Shown piece by piece: positions 28,544 through 37,789 of a stretch of DNA of 64,000 bases (position 1 is the stretch's first letter; each line of letters opens with the position of its first letter). A program made the position numbers and the translations under genes. The notes under the pieces were generated by a model, which saw nothing but the letters and a program-made list of their open reading frames with translations, searched no databases and was not told the origin of the DNA. The stretch comes from Sporosarcina aquimarina (lineage in GTDB: Bacteria > Bacillota > Bacilli > Bacillales_A > Planococcaceae): positions 1 through 64,000 of the forward strand of contig NZ_JACLBZ010000006.1 in assembly GCF_019748715.1 (NCBI RefSeq), written 5' to 3'.

Positions 28544-28957
28544 ATGAAGAAATGGTGGTTACTTCCCGCGTTGGCGATAGTCTTGGCAGCGTGTGGAAAC
28601 AACGAAGAATCGCAACCCAAAGAAGAAGAGGAGATTGCGAAGGATACGATAGAATCTGAAGAGGAGTCGGTAACATCTCCTGATAGCGAAATCGCGCCGG
28701 AAGATGAGCCGGAAAATCATTCAGCTTCGTCTGCTTCCGACTTATCAGGGTATGAAGAGTCTGCTGTATTAGGCGAGCATATGCCAATCGATAAGCTTAC
28801 ATCCCACGTGGAGACAGACAATCCCGGTAAACGAATTATCTTATTTGAAAATGAAAGTGGAGAAAAAGTCTATAAAAGTATTTTTATAAAACATGACCGC
28901 TTCTTGAAAATTATCGATTTGAAAGATGATCAGCTACTGTATAAAGACAAATTATAA
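28544..28957 (+). CDS. small acidic lipoprotein
   Basis: A 137-residue protein with signal peptide and lipobox VLAAC (Cys 17). A low-complexity Glu/Ser-rich linker (about 20-65) is followed by a compact C-terminal part. TAGGAG lies upstream of the ATG. No family recognised. Likely an envelope-anchored protein; it stands alone, with a strong terminator shared with the convergent SLH gene. Confidence 0.75.
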   Translation: MKKWWLLPALAIVLAACGNNEESQPKEEEEIAKDTIESEEESVTSPDSEIAPEDEPENHSASSASDLSGYEESAVLGEHMPIDKLTSHVETDNPGKRIILFENESGEKVYKSIFIKHDRFLKIIDLKDDQLLYKDKL

Positions 28958-28967
28958 GATTGAGAAA

Positions 28968-28995
28968 AAGCCCGCAGGCCATGGTCTGCGGGCTT
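28968..28995. terminator. bidirectional terminator
   Basis: Stem AAGCCCGCAG/CTGCGGGCTT with an 8-nt loop and short T tracts, between the lipoprotein gene and the convergent SLH-NlpC/P60 gene. Confidence 0.85.
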
Positions 28996-29002
28996 CTCCT
29001 AT

Positions 29003-30544
29003 TTAACGAAGATATCTTCTAGCTCCAGCGTATTCTGATTTGTATGGTTCAAGTGTCAACGGCACAATTTCGACAGTTCTTTTCGGATTCGGTGCGTGGA
29101 TCATTTGACCATTGCCAATATACATACCGACATGATGCACGGTCCCTTTTCCTTTATTGTAAGCAAAAAACAATAAGTCACCCGGCTGCAAATCTTTTTT
29201 CAAGACTTTCATACCATTGACCGCTTGCACGGAAGCATCCCGCGGCAAGTTGATGCCGTGTTGGCGGTAGACAGAATAGGTAAAACCTGAGCAATCGAGG
29301 CCGAAACCTGAAGTACCTGCCCATAAGTAGGACAACCCGTCAAAGATTTTAGCAGTCTCTACGATTTGCTGAGCTGTCGGGTTCGGCAAACTTTCTTTTG
29401 CATTTACCAATTTCACAGTATTCTTATTAATATATTTCACCCCGTCCGTTGGGGTCTGCACAGCGATTCGATCGCCTGTCTCTCCGACAACTGGCAGGGT
29501 GGTGTTGAAACTGATCGTTCGGAATGGTTTTTTTCCATTTTCATCATGAGTCAGAATGGCTGTTTTTGTTTTCACCATAGCCGTTTTACATGTTGAATAA
29601 TTTGGATAAACAGTTGCGAGATGGTTCTTCGGCAGCCAGCCAGGATAGCCCGCTGCATGTTTTGGTGAGCTTTGATCTACAACTGCGACTTGCGCCCAAT
29701 CCCCTTTTTTCTGCAGTACTTTCACAGTTTGTCCATAAAGAACCTGTGTCTCCAACTTACCAACAAGCCATTGTTTTTGCGGCAGGGTCATGGAAGATAC
29801 CCATTTACTAATGTCCGGTGTTTTACCGTTCGCATATGAATCTACCGGACGTTTCGTGCCAGGCTGTTTCCATAATGTTGAGACCGGGACAGTGACAACT
29901 TGCTGAGCTTTATTGTCACCGATATAACAAGCGGGCGTATTTTTAAAGCTTGGCTCCAAGATTCTGGCAAGGAACACCGCGAAGTGCCCGCGCGTTAAGG
30001 AATCATTCGGCTTAAATGTATTGTCTAAAAATCCAGTTGTAACGGATTGAGCAGATAACGTTTGAATCGCAGGCAGTGCCCAATAGGAAGCAGGTACATC
30101 ACGGAATCGATAGCCGGATGTTCCTTTCAAGTCGAATGCTCTGACGAATACAGCCGCCATCTGTCCGCGTTTCAAGTTGCCATTCGGCAGGAATTCCTGA
30201 TTTGCATTGCCCATAAAAATGCCCTCGTCCACCATTGTCGCAATCAGCTGATAGTGCGGATGGGATGACTTGACGTCTGAAAGTTCCACAGCTGGTCGAT
30301 TTTCCATCGAAAGCTTCAATGCACGCTGAATCATAGCGGATGCTTCGAGTCGCGTAATCGGTTCATTGACACGGTACTTTTGGTTGGGCTTTTCTATAAT
30401 AATCCCTTGTTCGACTAAGTATTTTATTTCGACGGAGGCAGAATGCTCATCTTTCACATCAGGAAAAATGGCTGCCAGTGATGACAGTGGCAGTACATAC
30501 GCAGCGATCAAAACAGCCAACAGCAAGCTGTATAGTTTTTTCAA
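29003..30544 (-). CDS. SLH-domain NlpC/P60 peptidoglycan endopeptidase
   Basis: A 513-residue secreted wall hydrolase: signal peptide (1-24), three SLH repeats (about 27-200) for anchoring to pyruvylated wall polymer, SH3-like segments (about 225-375), and a C-terminal NlpC/P60 domain. Catalytic residues are Cys in LDCSGFTYS, His in HHVGMYIG and a third His in MIHAPNP. It cleaves stem-peptide bonds. It starts with TTG with GGAAG 10 nt upstream. The SLH array suggests the cell has an S-layer or SLH-type wall anchoring. Confidence 0.92.
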   Translation of the reverse strand: MKKLYSLLLAVLIAAYVLPLSSLAAIFPDVKDEHSASVEIKYLVEQGIIIEKPNQKYRVNEPITRLEASAMIQRALKLSMENRPAVELSDVKSSHPHYQLIATMVDEGIFMGNANQEFLPNGNLKRGQMAAVFVRAFDLKGTSGYRFRDVPASYWALPAIQTLSAQSVTTGFLDNTFKPNDSLTRGHFAVFLARILEPSFKNTPACYIGDNKAQQVVTVPVSTLWKQPGTKRPVDSYANGKTPDISKWVSSMTLPQKQWLVGKLETQVLYGQTVKVLQKKGDWAQVAVVDQSSPKHAAGYPGWLPKNHLATVYPNYSTCKTAMVKTKTAILTHDENGKKPFRTISFNTTLPVVGETGDRIAVQTPTDGVKYINKNTVKLVNAKESLPNPTAQQIVETAKIFDGLSYLWAGTSGFGLDCSGFTYSVYRQHGINLPRDASVQAVNGMKVLKKDLQPGDLLFFAYNKGKGTVHHVGMYIGNGQMIHAPNPKRTVEIVPLTLEPYKSEYAGARRYLR

Positions 30545-30681
30545 ATCTAGGACACTTCCATTCTAGTTGTTTTTCATTAACTATACCTTAGCCTGATTTC
30601 ATTGTATAGAAAAAATTCCAAAAAAGGGTTGTGTAGTAAGATGTAGAAAAACTAAATGTGCTGGGCAGTAAGTGGATTCAT

Positions 30682-30827
30682 TTGAGGGGGATAAAGCTGT
30701 TCTATGAGCATTTGAAGCGACTTTATGATCGCGTTTAATGTGGTTATGATCACTTGGAGGAGGTGTATGAGCGGCGGCGGAATTTCATGAGCGTATTTAG
30801 GTAGTTTATGAGCACGAAGCAATAGTT
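30682..30827. repeat. degenerate 21-bp tandem repeat
   Basis: Units starting TATGAGC/TATGATC/CATGAGC begin at 30703, 30724, 30745, 30766, 30786 and 30807, a spacing of 21, 21, 21, 20 and 21; a weaker unit begins near 30682. The rest of each unit is loosely conserved. A 63-codon minus-strand frame crosses it but has only a TTG start without a ribosome site, so non-coding is preferred. It lies between the SLH gene and the argD terminator. Confidence 0.6.
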
Positions 30828-30830
30828 GAT

Positions 30831-30875
30831 GAAATAAAAACAAGGGCTATCAGGAAAACGTTCCAGATAGCCCTT
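30831..30875 (-). terminator. arg operon terminator
   Basis: Stem AAGGGCTATC/GATAGCCCTT with a 14-nt loop followed on the minus strand by GTTTTTATTTC, downstream of argD. Confidence 0.87.
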
Positions 30876-30920
30876 CCATGTTGAATTGCAGCTCACCGAC
30901 TACTTTAATTCAAGTGGTTT

Positions 30921-32051
30921 CTATACCAATATATTCTTTAAGATCCCAACAGCCTGATCGATTTCTGCTTTAGAAACCGTCAATGGCGGCAATAGTCGAA
31001 TGACATTTGCTCCGGCTGGCACAAGTAGCAGTCCTTGCTTTTCAGCTTGTTGAATGACTGGCCCGATTACTTCATTGGAATGAATACCTATCAATAGACC
31101 GTTACCGCGCAGTGAATACTTCTCGGCTGGCAACACTGCTTGTAATTGTTTTTTAAAATAAGCTGATTTGTCTTGAACAGCTTGCAAAAACGCAGGATCA
31201 AAGACATGATCGACGACCGTTTGTGCGACCGCAATCGCTAATGGATTCCCTCCGAACGTCGTTCCATGCGAGCCAGGTCCGAACGTGTCGAACAAGTCTT
31301 TTCCTGCAAGGAGTGCGCCTATCGGGAAACCACCGCCAAGCCCTTTTGCAAGCGTGATGATATCCGGCTTCAGTGCTGTCTGCTCGTACGCATAACGAGT
31401 CCCCATACGGCCGATTCCTGTTTGGACTTCATCAATCACCAAAAAAATCCCATAGTGCTGACAAACTTCCATAATCGCTTGCGCAAATGCAGGCTCGACC
31501 GAATTGACTCCCCCTTCGCCTTGGACAACTTCAAGCATGATAGCTGCCACGTTTTCATTCGCTGCGTCCGTCAGTGCTTCTACGTCATTGAAAGGCAATG
31601 CTTCAAAACTTTCAAGCATTGGACCGAAACCTTGCTTGATTTTATCCTGTCCTGTCGCAGCCATTGCCCCGAACGTCCGTCCATGGAACGATTGTTTGAA
31701 CGTCAGGATCTTATGCTTTCCTGTATGTTTCCTTGCAAGCTTAATGGCCGCCTCGTTCGCCTCAGCTCCGCTATTGCAAAATAGTGCATACGCGAGATCC
31801 GTATCTTTCGTCAACGATTCCGCTAACTTTTCCTGTTCCGGACTTTCGAATAGGTTCGAGATATGCCAGAGTTTTTCACTCTGTTCTTGTAACGCTTTGA
31901 CAATCGCAGGATGAGCATGGCCTAAACTGACGACTGCGATGCCGCTCGTAAAGTCCAAATACTCTTTTCCTTGATCGTCTGTGACGACAGTGCCCTGTCC
32001 TTTGACAAGGTGCACCGCACGTCTCGCATAGTTATTAAACAAAGAAGTCAC
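30921..32051 (-). CDS. argD: acetylornithine aminotransferase
   Basis: A 376-residue class III PLP aminotransferase. CNSGAEANEAAIKLARKHTG, FLVIDEVQTGIGRMG and the PLP lysine in ITLAKGLGGGFPIGA are present. It converts N-acetylglutamate semialdehyde to N-acetylornithine. It overlaps argB by four bases (ATGA). Last gene of argC-argJ-argB-argD. Confidence 0.95.
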   Translation of the reverse strand: MTSLFNNYARRAVHLVKGQGTVVTDDQGKEYLDFTSGIAVVSLGHAHPAIVKALQEQSEKLWHISNLFESPEQEKLAESLTKDTDLAYALFCNSGAEANEAAIKLARKHTGKHKILTFKQSFHGRTFGAMAATGQDKIKQGFGPMLESFEALPFNDVEALTDAANENVAAIMLEVVQGEGGVNSVEPAFAQAIMEVCQHYGIFLVIDEVQTGIGRMGTRYAYEQTALKPDIITLAKGLGGGFPIGALLAGKDLFDTFGPGSHGTTFGGNPLAIAVAQTVVDHVFDPAFLQAVQDKSAYFKKQLQAVLPAEKYSLRGNGLLIGIHSNEVIGPVIQQAEKQGLLLVPAGANVIRLLPPLTVSKAEIDQAVGILKNILV

Positions 32052-32827
32052 ACGATTGCCCCCTCATTGGTAATGACCGTCCCTGTCAGCTGTTGACCGA
32101 CAATCTGAACGGAAGGAATACCTGCTTCCAGACAGTCCATTGCTGCCTGAACCTTCGGGATCATTCCTCCATAGATATCTTCCGTCTCAATCCAGCGATG
32201 AATATGTTCCGGCATCACATTCGCCTGAGGTTGATTCTGAATTCGAATTCCCGGCGTATCCGTCACGAGCAGTAAGCTTTCCGCTTCAACCGCTAACGCA
32301 ATCTGACTGGCTACAGTATCCGCATTGACATTCAACGGCTCCCCTGCAGCCGTCGCCCCGATACAGGAAATGACCGGAATTACATCTGCACTGAGTAATG
32401 AATCCAAAATATCCGTTTGTACGTGCTGAATTTCGCCTACATAGCCATACGTCTCGAAATCCAACAGATCACAAGTGAAAAGATTTGCATCAAAACCGCT
32501 CAGCCCAATCGCTTTAACGCCTTGCTCATTAAAACGATGAACAAGCGCCGGATTGACTTGACCGATTAAAATGGATTGGACGACACCAATCGCTTCTTCG
32601 GAAGTAACACGAAACCCATTAATTACGGAAGAAGTAATCTCACGAGCCGCCAGTTCCTCATTAATATTCGGTCCGCCGCCATGGACGATAAGTAATTGTA
32701 TGCCAGCTTGCTGCAATTCTTTCACGCGATCAAAAAACGATTCACTCAATTCATCCAGCATACTGCCACCAAGTTTTATAACCTGTCGCTTATGTGCGAT
32801 AGGTTGCATTGATTTGGACATAGTCAT
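32048..32827 (-). CDS. argB: acetylglutamate kinase
   Basis: A 259-residue amino acid kinase with VIKLGGSMLDE near the N-terminus and LLIVHGGGPNINEEL for substrate binding. It phosphorylates N-acetylglutamate. The start overlaps the argJ end by 38 nt. ATG 32827 is used, with GGGGGTG 10 nt upstream; the ATG two codons later is also possible. Confidence 0.93.
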   Translation of the reverse strand: MTMSKSMQPIAHKRQVIKLGGSMLDELSESFFDRVKELQQAGIQLLIVHGGGPNINEELAAREITSSVINGFRVTSEEAIGVVQSILIGQVNPALVHRFNEQGVKAIGLSGFDANLFTCDLLDFETYGYVGEIQHVQTDILDSLLSADVIPVISCIGATAAGEPLNVNADTVASQIALAVEAESLLLVTDTPGIRIQNQPQANVMPEHIHRWIETEDIYGGMIPKVQAAMDCLEAGIPSVQIVGQQLTGTVITNEGAIV

Positions 32828-34013
32828 AAGTCAGATCGCACCCCCATGCGGTACCCTCACCAGTTCCCTGGTTCAGTTCCACGACAAATTTCACTTCATG
32901 CTGCTTCAAATAAATGAGCAGTTCATCTTCCGAAAAAGGAATCGGCTCGCCGTTCTCCACGACGAGTGTCGTACCGATATAGATTTTGATGTCGTCCGGA
33001 TCAATCGTCGCGCCACTATACCCAACTGCAGCGATGATGCGGCCCCAGTTTGCGTCACAGCCGAATACCGCTGTCTTCACAAGCGGTGATCCTACAACTG
33101 ACTTCGCGATTTTACGTGCCTCTTCATCAGAGACAGCGCCTGTCACTTTCGTTTCAATTAACTTCGTTGCACCCTCTCCGTCTTTCGCAATCATTTTCGC
33201 CAAGTCACGCGCTACCGCGTGCAATGCGTTTAAGAAAGATTGCCAATCAGGGTGTGAAGGAGTCAGTGCATTATTTCCTGCCATTCCATTTGCCATCACA
33301 AGAACCATATCATTTGTCGACGTATCCCCATCCACTGTGATGGAATTGAACGTCACGTCTGTAATGTCTTTTAGCGCCTGCTGCAGGTGTTCAGATTCAA
33401 TATTCGCGTCCGTCGTAATGAAGCCGAGCATTGTCGCCATATTCGGTTCAATCATTCCTGAACCTTTCGCCACACCTGCAACGACCACTTCGCGATCATC
33501 GATAGCTGTTGCATATGCTGTATTTTTCGTCACCGTATCCGTCGTCAAAATAGCTTGTGAGAATTGAATCGAGCCTTCTAAACTATCTAATGGCTGCAGT
33601 TGCTCTATACCAGCCAACAACGGTTCCATTTTCATCTGTTCTCCGATCACACCTGTTGAAGCAATGCCGACTAAATTTTGATCGATCCCTAAATGTTCGG
33701 CTGTTTTTTGCTGCATCGTCAAAGCATCTTTCATGCCTTGCTTGCCTGTACAAGCATTCGCATTGCCCGAGTTGATGACAACCGCCTGCATTTTCTGCGT
33801 TTCATATACCACTTGCTTGGTTACGCTAAGCGGAGCTGCCTGGATCGCATTCGTAGTGAAGACACCCGCAACACTTGCCGGCACTTCGCTGACCAATAAT
33901 GCCAGATCGTTTTTCTTATGTTTCAGTCCGCAATGAATGCCGACTGCTTTAAACCCTTTTGGTGAGATAATATTTTTACGCGAGATGCGCTTCATGCTTT
34001 CGATGGTTTCCAT
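32790..34013 (-). CDS. argJ: bifunctional ornithine acetyltransferase / N-acetylglutamate synthase
   Basis: A 407-residue ArgJ. The autocleavage site lies in KDGEGATKLIE, with Thr as the nucleophile that splits alpha and beta chains. It recycles the acetyl group from N-acetylornithine to glutamate, so the pathway is cyclic. GGGGAG lies 7 nt before the ATG. Second gene of the arg operon. Confidence 0.95.
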   Translation of the reverse strand: METIESMKRISRKNIISPKGFKAVGIHCGLKHKKNDLALLVSEVPASVAGVFTTNAIQAAPLSVTKQVVYETQKMQAVVINSGNANACTGKQGMKDALTMQQKTAEHLGIDQNLVGIASTGVIGEQMKMEPLLAGIEQLQPLDSLEGSIQFSQAILTTDTVTKNTAYATAIDDREVVVAGVAKGSGMIEPNMATMLGFITTDANIESEHLQQALKDITDVTFNSITVDGDTSTNDMVLVMANGMAGNNALTPSHPDWQSFLNALHAVARDLAKMIAKDGEGATKLIETKVTGAVSDEEARKIAKSVVGSPLVKTAVFGCDANWGRIIAAVGYSGATIDPDDIKIYIGTTLVVENGEPIPFSEDELLIYLKQHEVKFVVELNQGTGEGTAWGCDLTYDYVQINATYRT

Positions 34014-34058
34014 ATACGTGCTCCCCTCAATTCCGGTATTTTCTGTGTGAGCTTCTTA

Positions 34059-35093
34059 TCAAATAAATAATGGAATATTATCAATTCCAGTCGTTTCATC
34101 CAGACCATATAAAATGTTCATATTTTGGATCGCTTGGCCGGAAGCTCCTTTTACAAGATTATCGATGACAGCTACTATCGTCGCTCGATTTGTGCGCGGA
34201 TCTACCTTGACATGTATATCACAATAATTGGAGCCGTATACTTGTTTCGTTCCGATCTTCTGGATATCTGTCAGGACTCGGACGAATGGACTCTCTTTAT
34301 AGGTTTCTCTTAAACAGTCTAGTAGTTGTTTTTCAGTTACCTGTTTATTCACTTTTGCATAGCTTGTTGCCATAATTCCTCTCGTCATCGGCACGAGATG
34401 CGTTGTGAATGTGATCGGTTCAGGCTGATTCGCGAATAGATTCATCGCCTGCTCGATTTCAGGTATATGCTGATGCTGATGAAGTTTATAGATGGAGAAG
34501 TTTTCATTCGTTTCACTGAAATGCGTTACCGCACTCGGTTTATTACCAGCGCCGGAAACCCCGCTTTTTGCATCGATGACTAACTGGCTGCCATCGATCA
34601 ATTCATTTTTTAATAGCGGCAACAATGAAAGTAACACCGCCGTTGGATAGCAACCCGGATTTGCAATAAACTCCGCCTCTTTGATTTGCTCTTTATTCCA
34701 TTCGGGCAGCCCATACACACTTTTCTCCAAAAATTTCATTTCAGGGGCGTCTTTTTGATACCACTCTTCATATAAAGAAGGATCTTTTAATCTGAAGTCA
34801 CCTGCTAAGTCGATTAGCTTCGGCCCTACCCCTACAAGAGGAGGAAGTAACGAAGTGGTCACTCCTGCCGGTGTACTGAAGAAAACTGTGTCAAGTTTCC
34901 GGATATGTTCCTGCTCTATCGCCTGCATCGGTTGGTCGTGAATCGTCACGAGATGCGGATATTTCTCAGAAAATACAGTCCCCACTTCGGAGGATGTGAA
35001 TAAATCAATCTGCTCAATTTCCGGGTGGTTGTGCAGCAACCGAATCAATTCGAGGCCACCATACCCGGACGCTCCTATGATTCCTACCTTCAA
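34059..35093 (-). CDS. argC: N-acetyl-gamma-glutamyl-phosphate reductase
   Basis: About 344 residues with NAD(P)-binding VGIIGASGYGGLELIRLL and the catalytic Cys in IANPGCYPTAVLL. It reduces acetylglutamyl phosphate. The TTG at 35093 is preferred because GAGG lies 8 nt upstream. The ATG at 35099 is almost on the ribosome site, and the ATG at 35114 has none. First gene of the arg operon. Confidence 0.92.
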   Translation of the reverse strand: MKVGIIGASGYGGLELIRLLHNHPEIEQIDLFTSSEVGTVFSEKYPHLVTIHDQPMQAIEQEHIRKLDTVFFSTPAGVTTSLLPPLVGVGPKLIDLAGDFRLKDPSLYEEWYQKDAPEMKFLEKSVYGLPEWNKEQIKEAEFIANPGCYPTAVLLSLLPLLKNELIDGSQLVIDAKSGVSGAGNKPSAVTHFSETNENFSIYKLHQHQHIPEIEQAMNLFANQPEPITFTTHLVPMTRGIMATSYAKVNKQVTEKQLLDCLRETYKESPFVRVLTDIQKIGTKQVYGSNYCDIHVKVDPRTNRATIVAVIDNLVKGASGQAIQNMNILYGLDETTGIDNIPLFI

Positions 35094-35122
35094 CGTCATC
35101 ACCTCATTATTCATTACAGCTA

Positions 35123-35151
35123 AGTATACTTGTGCATAATTATAAAGTCAA
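35123..35151 (-). promoter_or_regulatory. arg operon promoter with candidate ARG box
   Basis: Minus strand TTGACT, 17-nt spacer, TATACT. The spacer contains TTTATAATTATGCA (35133-35146), which resembles half of an ArgR/AhrC box (TGAATAATTATTCA) with three mismatches. A repressor bound there would block polymerase. Confidence 0.65.
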
Positions 35152-35292
35152 CTGTATTTTTATTTATTGACAGTCAATTCAAAAAAGGTGAATTTGCTAC
35201 TGTAGAAAAGCTACATCTTCAATCGCACAATATGGTACTATTATGAAGAGTATTAGAAGCTACAGTGACGAATGAAAATTCAGGAGGTTATT

Positions 35293-36072
35293 ATGGTAGA
35301 TTTATTAAAATTGTCAGGAAAAAATATTGTCATTATGGGTGTCGCAAATGAACGCAGCATTGGTTGGGGAGTTGCGAAAGCATTATTTTCAGTCGGTGCG
35401 AATGTTATTTTCACTTATCGAAAAGATCGATCCCGTGAGAAATTGGAGAAGGCTTTAGAAAAGAATGATCTGCAGGCTACGCAAATCGTGCAATGTGATG
35501 TGAATAGTGATGAAAGCATGACACAAGCTTTCAAAACGATCGGAGAACAAGTAGGTGTCATTCACGGACTTGTGCATTCTGTCGCCTTTGCACACCAAGA
35601 AGATTTGCGTAATCCATTCGTTGAAACAACCCGTGATGGATATGCATTTGCGCAAGACTCCAGTTCATATTCATTGGTTGCAGCAGCACGTGAAGCACGC
35701 CAGTACATGACAGAAGGCGGCGCAATCATAACGATGAGTTATTTAGGAGCGGAACGTGTGCTTGAAGGATATAACGTAATGGGGGTTGCCAAAGCAGCCT
35801 TGGAAGCATCTGTACGCTATTTGGCGTCTGAACTTGGAGAACAGAATATTCGTGTCAATGCGATCTCTGCCGGTGCGGTCCGTACACTGTCTGCTAAAGG
35901 AGTTCCTTCCTTTAATACGATTCTCGGTCAAATCGAAGAACGCGCTCCACTGAAACGCAATGTCAAACCGGAAGAAGTTTCCGATATGACAATTGCGATG
36001 TTAAGCAACTTGTCTAGCGGTGTGACAGGCGAAGTGATTTATGTGGATGCCGGCTATCACATTATGGGGTAA
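35293..36072 (+). CDS. fabI: enoyl-[acyl-carrier-protein] reductase I
   Basis: A 259-residue short-chain dehydrogenase of the FabI type: GVANERSIGWGVA nucleotide loop and the catalytic Tyr-x6-Lys in YNVMGVAKAALE, plus SYLGAERV. It completes each fatty-acid elongation cycle and is the target of triclosan-type inhibitors. The ATG at 35293 is 5 nt after CAGGAGG; the ATG seven codons upstream precedes that site and was rejected. Confidence 0.96.
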   Translation: MVDLLKLSGKNIVIMGVANERSIGWGVAKALFSVGANVIFTYRKDRSREKLEKALEKNDLQATQIVQCDVNSDESMTQAFKTIGEQVGVIHGLVHSVAFAHQEDLRNPFVETTRDGYAFAQDSSSYSLVAAAREARQYMTEGGAIITMSYLGAERVLEGYNVMGVAKAALEASVRYLASELGEQNIRVNAISAGAVRTLSAKGVPSFNTILGQIEERAPLKRNVKPEEVSDMTIAMLSNLSSGVTGEVIYVDAGYHIMG

Positions 36073-36080
36073 TAGATGCA

Positions 36081-36108
36081 GGATTCTCATTTTGAGAATC
36101 CTTTTTTT
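36081..36108 (+). terminator. fabI terminator
   Basis: 9-bp stem GGATTCTCA/TGAGAATCC, TTT loop, then seven T residues. Confidence 0.9.
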
Positions 36109-36157
36109 GCTTTCCATGAGTACAATTACGTGATTCAGAGAATTCTATTCTGTATAC

Positions 36158-36187
36158 TTGACAGAACATTAGTACATATCATATAGT
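36158..36187 (+). promoter_or_regulatory. brnQ promoter
   Basis: TTGACA, 18-nt spacer, TATAGT, about 90 nt upstream of the brnQ start. A GAAAATT near 36225 could be half of a CodY box, but the other half is poor. Confidence 0.6.
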
Positions 36188-36274
36188 ATTACGGCAGCAG
36201 ATTGGAATTTAATATGCATACAGAAAATTAACAAAATACATGCGCTTCTCAGAGTTCTTCAGGAGGAATTATAA

Positions 36275-37600
36275 ATGAATAGTTTTACCAGGTTTGACAC
36301 GATAAAACTAGGGCTGACCATGTTCGCCCTTTTTTTTGGCGCAGGGAATATGATATTTCCTCCACTTCTTGGTCAACAAGCGGGAACGCAAATGTGGATC
36401 ACGCTTGCTGGATTTCTGATCACTGGTGTAGGACTTCCCTATCTTGGCGTAATTGCTGTGACAATGAGTGGAAATCAGCTGAGTGACTTGGCAGGAAAAG
36501 CCTCTCCTATATTCGCAACATTCTTTCCATTTATCGTCTATTTGGCACTCGGACCGTTTTTCGGTGTACCGCGAACAGCAACTGTGTCTTTTGAAATTGC
36601 CGTGTCACCTTTTGTACCGTCTTCTCATCACGGGCTGGCATTGGCGCTATTTTCGATCGTCTTCTTCGCTGTGACGGTTTGGCTTTCAATGAAACCGAAT
36701 AAAATGGTCGATCGTTTTGGCAGCCTTTTGACACCTGTGCTTCTTGCCATCGTAACGCTTATTGTTGTGATCGGTATTGTTAATCCATTGGATGCGGCAG
36801 GAGCGCCTCAAGGTGCTTTTGCAGAAGATTTCTTCATTAAAGGATTTATAGAAGGATACGGCACGATGGACGCGATGGCCGCGCTCGTTTTCTCTATTAT
36901 CGTCATTAACGCGGTGAAAGCAAAAGGAATTACAGATAGGAAAGCCATTACCTCCATTACGATGAGAGCAGGTCTGATTGCGGTTGTCGGATTGAGTCTC
37001 GTATATGCTGGGCTCGCCTATCTAGGAACAACAAGCCGTGGCGTAGCAGCCGGTGCAACGAACGGTGGAGATATATTGGCAAAGCTCGCTTATGCATTAA
37101 TGGGAAATAACGGACTATACCTGCTTGGAGCTGCGGTTACACTCGCTTGTTTGACGACGTCGGTAGGATTGGTATCCGCCAGTGCCACGTATCTTTCAAG
37201 AGTCGTTACAGCGATTCCTTATAAAGCATTTGTGGTCATTATTTGCGGGTTTTCCACGATCGTCGCGAATATTGGTCTGACGAAATTGCTTGCTGTGACG
37301 ATTCCAGTGTTGATCGGTATCTATCCGTTAGCAATCGTACTGATTTCATTCCGCCTATTCCATAAGGTGTTCAGAGGTTACCATGAAGTATACATATTCG
37401 GTTTAGTCGCCGCTGGTGTAATCGGACTCTTTGATATGCTGATTGCTTTTGGCTTGGAGTTGAAACCTGTAGTCAAGGTACTCGGATACTTGCCCCTATA
37501 TGAGCAAGGTGTCGGCTGGATCGTGCCAGTTTTAGTGTTCGGCTTGATTGGTTTTGTAATTGCTTTCGCGCAGGGCAAACCGAGAGTCACGCAGGATTAA
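36275..37600 (+). CDS. brnQ: branched-chain amino acid transporter
   Basis: A 441-residue LIVCS-family permease with about twelve membrane segments and the signature FALFFGAGNMIFPPLLGQQAG at the N-terminus (about 18-38). It imports Leu, Ile and Val with Na+ or H+. AGGAGG lies before the ATG. Confidence 0.95.
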   Translation: MNSFTRFDTIKLGLTMFALFFGAGNMIFPPLLGQQAGTQMWITLAGFLITGVGLPYLGVIAVTMSGNQLSDLAGKASPIFATFFPFIVYLALGPFFGVPRTATVSFEIAVSPFVPSSHHGLALALFSIVFFAVTVWLSMKPNKMVDRFGSLLTPVLLAIVTLIVVIGIVNPLDAAGAPQGAFAEDFFIKGFIEGYGTMDAMAALVFSIIVINAVKAKGITDRKAITSITMRAGLIAVVGLSLVYAGLAYLGTTSRGVAAGATNGGDILAKLAYALMGNNGLYLLGAAVTLACLTTSVGLVSASATYLSRVVTAIPYKAFVVIICGFSTIVANIGLTKLLAVTIPVLIGIYPLAIVLISFRLFHKVFRGYHEVYIFGLVAAGVIGLFDMLIAFGLELKPVVKVLGYLPLYEQGVGWIVPVLVFGLIGFVIAFAQGKPRVTQD

Positions 37601-37619
37601 GTGGTCTGTCTCTCCTCAG

Positions 37620-37648
37620 TTGCATAGAATATCGTTTCATGGGATAAT
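37620..37648 (+). promoter_or_regulatory. candidate promoter of the CDF gene
   Basis: TTGCAT, 17-nt spacer, GATAAT, upstream of a 130-nt leader containing a short reading frame and an intrinsic terminator. Confidence 0.45.
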
Positions 37649-37678
37649 GGACTAACTACAAATGAATGAGTGATCGCA

Positions 37679-37789
37679 ATGAAAATTCTTAACCAAATCC
37701 AACAATTAAAAATGTTTCAAACCTCACCTACAACAGGTGAGGTTTTTTTGTTGCTTATAGGAAACACTAGTAGAGGGGGAAAAAAATAA
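37679..37789 (+). CDS. possible 36-codon leader peptide coupled to CDF gene
   Basis: A frame starting MKILNQIQQLKMFQTSPTTG ends in TAATG, overlapping the CDF start by one base. The intrinsic terminator at 37719-37749 lies inside this frame, and the ribosome site of the CDF gene lies in its last codons. The ribosome site of the frame itself is weak (GAGTGAT). It may be a leader controlling the terminator or a chance frame. Confidence 0.3.
   Translation: MKILNQIQQLKMFQTSPTTGEVFLLLIGNTSRGGKK
37719..37749 (+). terminator. intrinsic terminator upstream of CDF gene
   Basis: 11-bp stem AAACCTCACCT/AGGTGAGGTTT, 5-nt loop, then a run of T. It is 119 nt past brnQ and 40 nt before the CDF gene, so it either ends brnQ transcripts or acts as an attenuator. 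Confidence 0.85.

Noticed and set aside
30652..30843. 63-codon minus-strand frame with seven-residue periodicity
   Set aside because: TTG start without ribosome site; periodicity follows directly from the 21-bp DNA repeat.
35215..35250. FapR operator upstream of fabI
   Set aside because: Only a GGTACTA half-site is visible; the dyad partner is not convincing.
36213..36235. CodY box upstream of brnQ
   Set aside because: Only the GAAAATT half matches; five mismatches in the other half.
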